Below are positions 6,200-11,288 of a stretch of DNA of 11,288 nt, piece after piece. Source of the DNA: UBA5972 sp964567685 (lineage in GTDB: Bacteria > Pseudomonadota > Alphaproteobacteria > Rhodobacterales > Rhodobacteraceae); assembly GCA_964567685.1 (NCBI GenBank), contig CAZMNO010000081.1, positions 1 through 11,288 on the forward strand, in the 5' to 3' direction. Every line of letters starts with the position of its first letter. Within the stretch, counting starts at the first letter, position 1. The position numbers were made by a program, and so were the translations under genes. The notes below the pieces were generated by a model. That model worked only from the letters and a program-made list of their open reading frames with translations, was not told where the DNA came from and did no database searches.

Positions 6200-7582
6200 T
6201 TAGCCGAACACCCGGCCAAGGGCCGTGTCAATTGCGGTGACAATCTCGTCAATATCGCGTTTGGTCGAGATCAGCGCCGGGCTCAGGCAAAGCGTGTTGT
6301 TGAGCCCATCAAGCGAGCGGTTGGTCATGCCGATGATGACGCCCTGCGCCAGACATTCGGCAACCACGGCAGCCACTTTGCCTTCGTGCATGGGTTCCTT
6401 GGTTTCGCGATCGCTGACCAACTCTGCGCCGCAGAAAAGGCCCTTGCCGCGCACATCGCCGATCACCTCGTGCTTGGCCTTGAGGCCATTCAGCCCTTCG
6501 ATCAGGTAATCCCCCATCGCGGTGACATTATCCAGCAGACCTTCCTCTTCGATGATCTGCATATTGACCAGCGCCGCTGCGGGGCCTGCCGCACAGCCAC
6601 CAAAGGTTGACACATCGCGGAAATAATCCATCGGATCGTCGGGATGTTCCTTGAACATCTCAAAGACCTTTTCGTTGGTCACCGTGACTGATATTGCGGC
6701 GTATCCCGAGGCAACGCCTTTGGCCATGGTGACAAAATCGGGCTCAATACCGTAATGCTGGTAGCCGAACCACTTGCCGGTGCGTCCGACGCCGCAGACA
6801 ACCTCGTCGATATGCAGCAGCGCATCGTATTTGCGGCAAATCTCCTGTACGCGCTGCCAATACCCTTCAGGCGGCGGGATCACGCCACCTCCGGCTGTGA
6901 CAGGCTCCAGCACCAGCGCGCCCACGGTTTCGGGGCCTTCGCGCAGGATCACCTCCTCAATCGCATCCGCAGCGGCAATCCCATAGCTCTCCGCATCCGG
7001 ATATTGATTGCGGTATTCACAGCAATGGGGCACTTCAACGAAACCGGGTGTGAACGGCCCGTATTGCGCTGCCCTTTGTGGCTGACCCGAGGTTGAGAGC
7101 GTGGTGATCGTTGTCCCGTGGTAATCGCGGTCGCGATACAGGATCTTGTGTTTCACCCCGCCATATTTTTTATGCGCGATCTGGCGCACCATTTTATAAA
7201 CCTTTTCATTGGCTTCCGAGCCTGAATTGGAGTAGTAGACCCGGCTCATCCCCGGCATCTTTTCCAACAGTTTTTCGGCAAAAAGCGACCCGGGGATCGA
7301 ACCCGCGGTGCAGGCGAAATAGTTCATCTTGACCAGCTGTTCGCGCACCGCATCCGCAATGTTCTCGCGGCCATAGCCAACATTGACGGTCCAGACCCCG
7401 CCCGAAACCGCATCAAGATATCGCTTGCCCTTGGCATCCCAGACTTCCATGCCTTTACCTTCGACGATTATCAGGGGATCCTGGGTTTCGTATTTCTTAT
7501 GCGGGCTGAGGTGATGCCAGATATGAGCACGATCGGTTTCGACAATGCGTTCCATATCATTTGAGTAAAAACCTGATTCCAT
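6200..7582 (-). CDS. tpa: Class III PLP aminotransferase, probably taurine/hypotaurine-pyruvate aminotransferase
   Basis: A 460-residue fold-type I, class III aminotransferase. SNSGSEAN (118-125) contacts the cofactor phosphate, HIDEVVCGVGRTG (257-269) contains the PLP-ring Asp259, and MAKGVASGY (286-294) contains the Schiff-base Lys288. The stretches DRAHIWHHLSPHK (17-29) and DAVSGGVWTVNVGYGR (57-72) match my recollection of the taurine-pyruvate aminotransferases of roseobacters. These enzymes convert taurine plus pyruvate to sulfoacetaldehyde plus alanine. An omega-amino acid or diamine specificity is the main alternative. The ATG at 7582 has AAAGGA about 9 bases upstream. An in-frame upstream start at 7663 would add 27 basic residues with no ribosome site, so I reject it. 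No xsc, tauR or tauABC gene lies beside it in the window. A hairpin follows its stop codon. Confidence 0.8.
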   Translation of the reverse strand: MESGFYSNDMERIVETDRAHIWHHLSPHKKYETQDPLIIVEGKGMEVWDAKGKRYLDAVSGGVWTVNVGYGRENIADAVREQLVKMNYFACTAGSIPGSLFAEKLLEKMPGMSRVYYSNSGSEANEKVYKMVRQIAHKKYGGVKHKILYRDRDYHGTTITTLSTSGQPQRAAQYGPFTPGFVEVPHCCEYRNQYPDAESYGIAAADAIEEVILREGPETVGALVLEPVTAGGGVIPPPEGYWQRVQEICRKYDALLHIDEVVCGVGRTGKWFGYQHYGIEPDFVTMAKGVASGYAAISVTVTNEKVFEMFKEHPDDPMDYFRDVSTFGGCAAGPAAALVNMQIIEEEGLLDNVTAMGDYLIEGLNGLKAKHEVIGDVRGKGLFCGAELVSDRETKEPMHEGKVAAVVAECLAQGVIIGMTNRSLDGLNNTLCLSPALISTKRDIDEIVTAIDTALGRVFG

Positions 7583-7656
7583 CAGTTCCGTCCTTTGATC
7601 TGGTCCCGGTGGGCGTTGGGATTGGCGCCGCATCCATCTGATTTCACGCCATTTTC

Positions 7657-7692
7657 GGCGCACACCCCTTGGGAGGGTCGGGGTGGTGCGCC
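7657..7692. repeat. GC-rich hairpin in the aminotransferase upstream region
   Basis: GGCGCACACCCC (7657-7668) pairs with GGGGTGGTGCGCC (7680-7692) through 12 pairs and one bulged base, around an 11-base loop. It lies 75-110 bases upstream of the aminotransferase start codon and would be in its leader if transcription starts further upstream. No T-run follows on either strand, so it does not look like an intrinsic terminator. Confidence 0.55.
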
Positions 7693-7758
7693 GCGTGCGA
7701 GATCAGGCCGGATAGCGGCTTGTTCTGGTTAGAGTTTGGCGCGTGTACCCAGAGTCGG

Positions 7759-7793
7759 ATAGGGCCAGTTTTTGGTGTGAATAGAGCCAGTTT
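7759..7793. promoter_or_regulatory. Pair of 13-bp direct repeats, candidate regulator site
   Basis: ATAGGGCCAGTTT (7759-7771) and ATAGAGCCAGTTT (7781-7793) differ at one base and start 22 bp apart, about two helical turns. A degenerate third copy (TAGTGCCGGT, 7802-7811) continues the phase, and an inverted CTGGAC lies at 7828-7833. Direct repeats two turns apart are typical of MocR/TauR-type GntR regulators, and TauR sites as I recall them contain CTGGAC. The site could serve the aminotransferase on one side or the toxin-antitoxin promoter on the other. Confidence 0.5.
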
Positions 7794-7828
7794 AGCGGAG
7801 GTAGTGCCGGTAATGCACGCTATAATAC

Positions 7829-7857
7829 TGGACAAAATATATATTTAAATATACATT
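7829..7857 (+). promoter_or_regulatory. phd-doc promoter with embedded palindromic operator
   Basis: A -35 element TGGACA (7829-7834, 5 of 6 to consensus) and a -10 element TACATT (7852-7857, 4 of 6) are 17 bp apart. The palindrome TATATTTAAATATA (7840-7853, perfect) occupies the spacer. With one mismatched pair it extends over 7836-7857, which includes the -10. This is the layout expected for an operator bound by a Phd/YefM antitoxin that represses its own operon. The predicted start lies near 7864 and gives a leader of about 23 bases with GGAG at 7875-7878 before the ATG. A perfect TATAAT at 7821-7826 is a second possible -10 without a good -35. Confidence 0.6.
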
Positions 7858-7886
7858 ATAAGCGGCAATCGCACGGAGAGTCTTCA

Positions 7887-8135
7887 ATGGCACGCCTCTT
7901 GACCAACCGCATCGCCACCATGACCGAAATGCGCGAACCGCACAAAGTTCTGGCGCGCTCGGGTGGCAAACCCGTAGCGATCATGAAAAATTCGCGCTGT
8001 GTCGGCTATCTGGTGCCTGAGGAAAGCACGCTGCAGGAAGAACCGCATTATGCAACGAGGGAAGAGGTTCTGGCCTCGCTGCGCAAGCGCCGCGAGGTTA
8101 ATCAGCCGGTCCTTGACTACCTCAAAGACAAATGA
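7887..8135 (+). CDS. phd: Phd/YefM-family antitoxin
   Basis: An 82-residue type II antitoxin. The N-terminal part (LLTNRIATMTEMREPHKVLARSGGKPVAI family pattern, residues 4-32, then NSRCVGYLVP, 35-44) is the classical Phd/YefM DNA-binding dimer domain. The C-terminal part (about 50-82, charged, ending VNQPVLDYLKDK) is the expected disordered toxin-neutralising tail. It should bind and inhibit the Doc-like toxin encoded next, and with it repress the palindromic operator just upstream. The ATG at 7887 has GGAG eight bases upstream. The stop codon overlaps the toxin start in an ATGA, which indicates translational coupling. Confidence 0.93.
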   Translation: MARLLTNRIATMTEMREPHKVLARSGGKPVAIMKNSRCVGYLVPEESTLQEEPHYATREEVLASLRKRREVNQPVLDYLKDK

Positions 8136-8512
8136 CCTTTCAGCTTCTTTCGGCTGAAATGGCCGAACTTATTCACGATGAGGTTCTGAACCCGGGCGAA
8201 CTGCAAGGCCTTGCTTTGGACAAGTCTCTGGATGGCGCACTTGCGCGGGTGGATAACCGGCTGGTTTATGGTTTGATCGGCGATATCTTCGATCTTGCAG
8301 CCGCTTATGCAGCGGCTATTGCCTGTGGCCATTGTTTTAACGATGGCAACAAGCGGACAGCACATCAGTCAATGGATGTATGTCTGGATCTGAGTGGCAT
8401 CGAGATCGACTGGAATATCGAGGATGTGGGCAACATGGTGATCCGGCTGGCGCAGGGATTGGTTGATGAAGAGGATCTGGCAGCCTGGCTGCGAAATCTC
8501 GGCCAGGGCTGA
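8132..8512 (+). CDS. doc: Doc-type toxin of the Fic superfamily
   Basis: A 126-residue death-on-curing toxin. The Fic-superfamily motif reads HCFNDGNKR (67-75), against the classical Doc form HxFxDANKR. Catalytic His67, Asp71, Asn73, Lys74 and Arg75 are retained, and Ala is replaced by Gly at residue 72. Doc enzymes are kinases that phosphorylate the elongation factor EF-Tu and stop translation, in contrast to Fic AMPylases. The helical layout (VDNRLVYGLIGDIFDLAAAYAAAIA, before the motif) fits Doc, and the length is typical. It shares a 4-base overlap with the antitoxin and is presumably silent without it. No transposase or phage gene adjoins, so this is a chromosomal toxin-antitoxin pair. 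Confidence 0.92.
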   Translation: MTFQLLSAEMAELIHDEVLNPGELQGLALDKSLDGALARVDNRLVYGLIGDIFDLAAAYAAAIACGHCFNDGNKRTAHQSMDVCLDLSGIEIDWNIEDVGNMVIRLAQGLVDEEDLAAWLRNLGQG

Positions 8513-8524
8513 TCAGCAAGCGCC

Positions 8525-8554
8525 TTGCCCCTGCCCCCCGCAAAATGCTCTAAT
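8525..8554 (+). promoter_or_regulatory. Candidate parE promoter
   Basis: TTGCCC (8525-8530) and TCTAAT (8549-8554) are 18 bp apart. They match the sigma-70 -35 and -10 boxes at 4 of 6 and 5 of 6 positions. Transcription would start near 8561 and leave a 5' leader of about 29 bases. The elements lie in the 77-bp gap after the doc stop codon, so parE need not depend on the toxin-antitoxin promoter. Confidence 0.45.
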
Positions 8555-8589
8555 GCTCGCCAAACCAACAACAAGAATCGAAGCCGAGC

Positions 8590-10575
8590 ATGACCGCCCA
8601 CGACCTTTTGTCTCAGGACCAGAGCCAGCACGCCTATACCGCTGACGATATCGAGGTACTCGAAGGGCTGGAACCGGTCAGAAAACGCCCCGGCATGTAT
8701 ATCGGCGGCACGGATGAGCGGGCGCTGCATCATCTGGTGGCTGAAGTTCTGGACAATTCGATGGACGAGGCTGTGGCCGGTCACGCCAGCCGTATCGAGG
8801 TTGAGCTTCACGCCGATTATTCCGTCACCATCAGCGATAACGGGCGCGGCATTCCGGTCGATCCTCATCCGAAGTTTCCCGATAAATCAGCACTTGAAGT
8901 GATCATGTGTACGCTTCACGCGGGCGGCAAGTTCTCCGGCAAGGCCTACCAGACCTCAGGCGGATTGCACGGCGTCGGGGTTTCGGTGGTGAACGCGCTC
9001 TCGGACCATGTGCGGGTCGAGGTGGCGCGGGGCAAGCAGCTTTACGCGCAGGAGTTCTCGCGCGGCCTGCCTCAGGGGGGGTTGCAAAATCTCGGTCCGA
9101 CCGCCAACCGGCGCGGCACAAGGCTGATCTTCCATCCCGACGCTGAAATTTTCGGTGCAAGCGCCCGGTTCAAACCGGCGCGGCTGTTCAAAATGGCGCG
9201 TTCCAAGGCGTACCTGTTTTCCGGTGTTGAAATCCGCTGGAAATGCGCCGCTGAAACGGTCACCACGGGTGACGAAACCCCGCTCAGCGCCGTTTTCCAT
9301 TTTCCGGGCGGGCTGGCGGACTATCTCAGGGAACAGCTTCAGGGGGCGGCCACCTATGCCGACAATCCCTTTGCCGGCAAGGTTGATTTCGCTGCCAAGT
9401 TTGGCAATGGCACGGCGGGGTCGGTTGAATGGGCGATCAACTGGACGCCCTCGCGCGATGCTTTCGTGCAAAGCTACTGCAACACCGTACCCACACCGGA
9501 GGGCGGCACCCATGAGGCCGGGTTCTGGGCTGCAATCCTAAAAGGCATCCGTGCCTATGGTGAGCTTGCAGGCAACCGCAAAGCCGCGCAGATCACCCGC
9601 GAGGATGCGATGTCAGGCGGTTGCGCGATGGTCTCCTGCTTCATACGCGAACCGGAATTCGTTGGCCAGACCAAGGATCGGCTGGCCACGGTCGAGGCGC
9701 AGCGGCTGGTGGAAAACTCGGTGCGCGATCATTTTGACAACTGGCTGGCCGCGGATCCGAAAGCGGCGGGGGCGATCCTTGATTATCTGGTTCTGAGGGC
9801 CGAAGAACGCCTGCGCCGCCGGGCTGAAAAGGAGACCCAGCGAAAATCGGCTACGAAAAAGCTGCGCTTGCCGGGCAAGCTGACCGATTGCTCCAATGCC
9901 AGCCGCGAGGGCACCGAGCTATTCATCGTCGAGGGCGACAGCGCCGGGGGCTCTGCCAAGATGGCGCGCGACCGCAAGACACAAGCCCTGCTGCCGCTGC
10001 GCGGCAAGATCCTCAACGTGCTGGGGGCGGCCTCGGGCAAGATGAACCAGAATAACGAGATCAACGATCTTTGTCAGGCGCTTGGCGTCAGCACCGGCAC
10101 CAAGTTCAACATCGATGACCTCAGGTACGACAAGATCATCATCATGACCGACGCCGATGTCGACGGCGCCCATATCGCCAGCCTGTTGATGACATTCTTC
10201 TTCACCCAGATGCGCGGGCTGATTGATCGCGGCCACCTCTATCTGGCCTGCCCACCTCTATTCCGCCTGACACAGGGGGCAAAACGGGTTTACTGCGTTG
10301 ACGAGACCGAGCGCGATACGTGGCTTGAAAACGGACTGGGCGGCAAAGGCAAGATCGACACCTCGCGCTTCAAGGGGCTGGGCGAGATGGACGCCAAAGA
10401 CCTGAAGGAAACCACGATGAACGTGGCCACCCGCAAACTGATCCGGGTGTCAATCGACGAGGACGAACCCGGCGAGACCCGCGATCTGGTGGAGCGGCTG
10501 ATGGGCAAGAAGCCGGAGATGCGGTTTCAGTACATTCAGGAGAACGCGCGGTTTGTGGAGGAGTTGGATGTTTGA
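8590..10575 (+). CDS. parE: DNA topoisomerase IV subunit B (ParE)
   Basis: A 661-residue GHKL-ATPase/TOPRIM subunit that pairs with ParC to decatenate chromosomes. The ATPase domain has EVLDNSMDEA with Asn56, DNGRGIP (83-89), the lid HAGGKFSGKAYQTSGG (110-125) and GLHGVGVSVVNAL (125-137). The TOPRIM domain has EGDSAGGSAK (448-457) and the metal-binding DADVDG (521-526). The C-terminal block RFKGLGEMDAKDL (593-605) is standard. The sequence LPLRGKILNVLGA (468-480), the MYIGGTDERALHH start (36-48) and the FVEELDV end point to ParE and not GyrB. The ATG at 8590 has only a weak upstream ribosome site. The gene is unrelated to the ParE toxin of the same name. Nothing in it looks damaged. Confidence 0.97.
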   Translation: MTAHDLLSQDQSQHAYTADDIEVLEGLEPVRKRPGMYIGGTDERALHHLVAEVLDNSMDEAVAGHASRIEVELHADYSVTISDNGRGIPVDPHPKFPDKSALEVIMCTLHAGGKFSGKAYQTSGGLHGVGVSVVNALSDHVRVEVARGKQLYAQEFSRGLPQGGLQNLGPTANRRGTRLIFHPDAEIFGASARFKPARLFKMARSKAYLFSGVEIRWKCAAETVTTGDETPLSAVFHFPGGLADYLREQLQGAATYADNPFAGKVDFAAKFGNGTAGSVEWAINWTPSRDAFVQSYCNTVPTPEGGTHEAGFWAAILKGIRAYGELAGNRKAAQITREDAMSGGCAMVSCFIREPEFVGQTKDRLATVEAQRLVENSVRDHFDNWLAADPKAAGAILDYLVLRAEERLRRRAEKETQRKSATKKLRLPGKLTDCSNASREGTELFIVEGDSAGGSAKMARDRKTQALLPLRGKILNVLGAASGKMNQNNEINDLCQALGVSTGTKFNIDDLRYDKIIIMTDADVDGAHIASLLMTFFFTQMRGLIDRGHLYLACPPLFRLTQGAKRVYCVDETERDTWLENGLGGKGKIDTSRFKGLGEMDAKDLKETTMNVATRKLIRVSIDEDEPGETRDLVERLMGKKPEMRFQYIQENARFVEELDV

Positions 10576-10580
10576 GCCCA

Positions 10581-10650
10581 ATACCAACTATAATCGAGAA
10601 CTTTATTGGATCGACCGTTGACGTAGATGGTATTCTACGTCAATTGGTAT
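10581..10650. repeat. Interrupted nested inverted repeat after parE
   Basis: A perfect 10-bp inverted repeat, TTGACGTAGA (10618-10627) and TCTACGTCAA (10634-10643), encloses a 6-base loop. Outside it, ATACCAA (10581-10587) pairs with TTGGTAT (10644-10650). On the right the two blocks are contiguous; on the left they are separated by 30 bases (10588-10617). The loop also carries TGGTATT, which can pair with AATACCA at 10580-10586. The structure starts 5 bases after the parE stop and may act as a transcription end, or as the terminal repeat of a mobile element. Confidence 0.7.
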
Positions 10651-11235
10651 AACTTGTCAAAATGCTTGATGAGATATTGTGAACCATTCACGCTACTGAA
10701 TGCAGATGATCCAGATTTCCCAGTATCCAGAAGAGGTTCCGCTTCACGGGTGAAGTATCGCAACCGTGAATTTCTCTATGCCACAGAGCACCAGCTTGAA
10801 AGGTACGATCCTCAAGATGTGGGGATAATTAATCCTGACAATCAAAATTTTGTATCATCCAATGCGTGCCAGTTTTCTCGAGCCCATGTGCTTGGAGGCA
10901 CAATCCACGATCTTAGAATGTACGATTTTTCGGAATCAGTGCGTGCTGGTGCATTGGCGAACTCTGGATGGTTCGATCTTAGAAGGCATTTCGTTGAGGG
11001 TGAAAGAGTTGCTCTAACTATTGCACTTGGCTATCCGCACTTGGACAGGAATATCGACTACGACAACCGAGATATTCCTCTCTCACCGCGAGCCGTATTT
11101 GGAAATTACACAGGGACTTCAATTGCGGGCTTGGAGAGCATGGATATCAATCCCGCCCTGGACTATGATCCAGACGGTTTTAGCGGAGGACCATTTTATT
11201 GGTATTTCACATGTGTCAGGGCAAATGACATCTAA
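10627..11235 (+). CDS. PA-clan (trypsin-like) serine protease-like protein, 3' end probably frameshifted
   Basis: A 202-residue reading frame with a possible chymotrypsin-fold triad: His55 in FLYATEHQL (49-57), Asp95 in HDLRMYDF (94-101) and Ser186 in DGFSGGPF (183-190). The Ser motif corresponds to the classical GxSGGP, and the surrounding pattern (GSASRVKYRNREFL, ALGYPHLD, DYDPDGFSGGP) resembles uncharacterised bacterial trypsin-like proteins. The frame stops only 16 residues after the Ser, whereas such domains continue for longer. The next 26 codons in another frame (11198-11275) read IGISHVSGQMTSKLGAVD and so on, a plausible continuation if one T has been lost in the run at 11194-11197. 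The first 14 residues lie in and next to the inverted repeat and have no ribosome site; the ATG at 10669 is an alternative start. Visibly AT-richer than parE. The family is inferred from motifs only. Confidence 0.6.
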   Translation: MVFYVNWYNLSKCLMRYCEPFTLLNADDPDFPVSRRGSASRVKYRNREFLYATEHQLERYDPQDVGIINPDNQNFVSSNACQFSRAHVLGGTIHDLRMYDFSESVRAGALANSGWFDLRRHFVEGERVALTIALGYPHLDRNIDYDNRDIPLSPRAVFGNYTGTSIAGLESMDINPALDYDPDGFSGGPFYWYFTCVRANDI

Positions 11236-11288
11236 ACTAGGGGCTGTTGACGTTCAGGATTCCCAAATCACCTAAATTCTGATTCAAG

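Larger units (their letters stand above)
7583..7886. other. 304-bp divergent intergenic region
   Basis: The gap between the aminotransferase and the antitoxin gene has no credible coding content. From left to right it holds a GC-rich hairpin (7657-7692), two 13-bp direct repeats with a degenerate third copy (7759-7811), a perfect TATAAT hexamer (7821-7826), and the likely phd-doc promoter with an AT-rich palindrome (7829-7857). GC content falls abruptly from about 7810 onward. Confidence 0.7.

Noticed and set aside
7583..7663. N-terminal extension of the aminotransferase
   Set aside because: The extra 27 residues are basic and low in complexity, have no ribosome site, and lie outside the family's normal N-terminus; the ATG at 7582 has AAAGGA upstream.
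8365..8868. Minus-strand open frame spanning doc and the start of parE
   Set aside because: It crosses two well-supported plus-strand genes and their gap, and has no recognisable domain.
8590..10575. Reading parE as the toxin of a ParDE toxin-antitoxin system because it adjoins phd-doc
   Set aside because: The protein is the 661-residue topoisomerase IV subunit with full ATPase and TOPRIM motifs; ParE toxins are about 100 residues and unrelated.
10564..10594. Promoter TTGGAT/TATAAT for the protease-like gene
   Set aside because: The TATAAT at 10589-10594 is perfect, but the only -35-like hexamer is weak, inside parE, and 19 bp away, so I do not list it as a feature.

Overview
The window looks like chromosomal DNA of an alphaproteobacterium, most likely Rhodobacterales (Roseobacter group). 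This rests on the GC-rich coding sequence, an Atm1-type ABC exporter, a class I PPK2, a taurine-pyruvate-type aminotransferase and an alphaproteobacterial-looking topoisomerase IV subunit B. Taxonomy is inferred from gene content and protein style, not from a marker gene.

Layout from left to right. Positions 1-64 hold an octanucleotide tandem array (six perfect copies and one variant of CAGTAGAC) that runs off the left edge and ends in a 14-bp perfect palindrome; positions 65-226 hold nothing I can name. On the minus strand, a LysM/Ig-like envelope protein gene (3508-2138) lies upstream of an Atm1-family ABC exporter gene (2059-227), 78 bp apart and probably co-transcribed. Divergent from these is a LOG-family phosphoribohydrolase gene (3637-4194, +), whose 3' end overlaps the convergent rarD-like permease gene (5075-4131, -) by 64 bp. 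The permease gene lies 51 bp downstream of a polyphosphate kinase 2 gene (6074-5127, -). The PPK2 gene is preceded by a near-perfect FNR-type box at a spacing that suits an activated promoter. A class III aminotransferase gene (7582-6200, -), best matched to taurine/hypotaurine-pyruvate aminotransferases, ends just before a strong hairpin that separates it from PPK2.

The 304-bp divergent region 7583-7886 holds direct repeats, a long hairpin and a promoter with an AT-rich palindromic operator. To its right is a two-gene Phd-Doc toxin-antitoxin operon (7887-8512, +, ATGA overlap), followed by parE (8590-10575, +), the topoisomerase IV ATPase/TOPRIM subunit. After parE the base composition drops sharply. 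There a nested and interrupted inverted repeat (10581-10650) leads into an AT-richer reading frame that resembles a PA-clan (trypsin-like) serine protease and seems to be frameshifted near its 3' end. This right edge is the most accessory-looking part of the window.

Most of the window is ordinary housekeeping and metabolic sequence. The points best worth following are the FNR box on PPK2, the operator architecture of phd-doc, the repeats upstream of the aminotransferase, the interrupted palindrome with the protease-like gene after parE, and the octamer array at the left edge. I did not find a convincing, wholly new multi-gene system.
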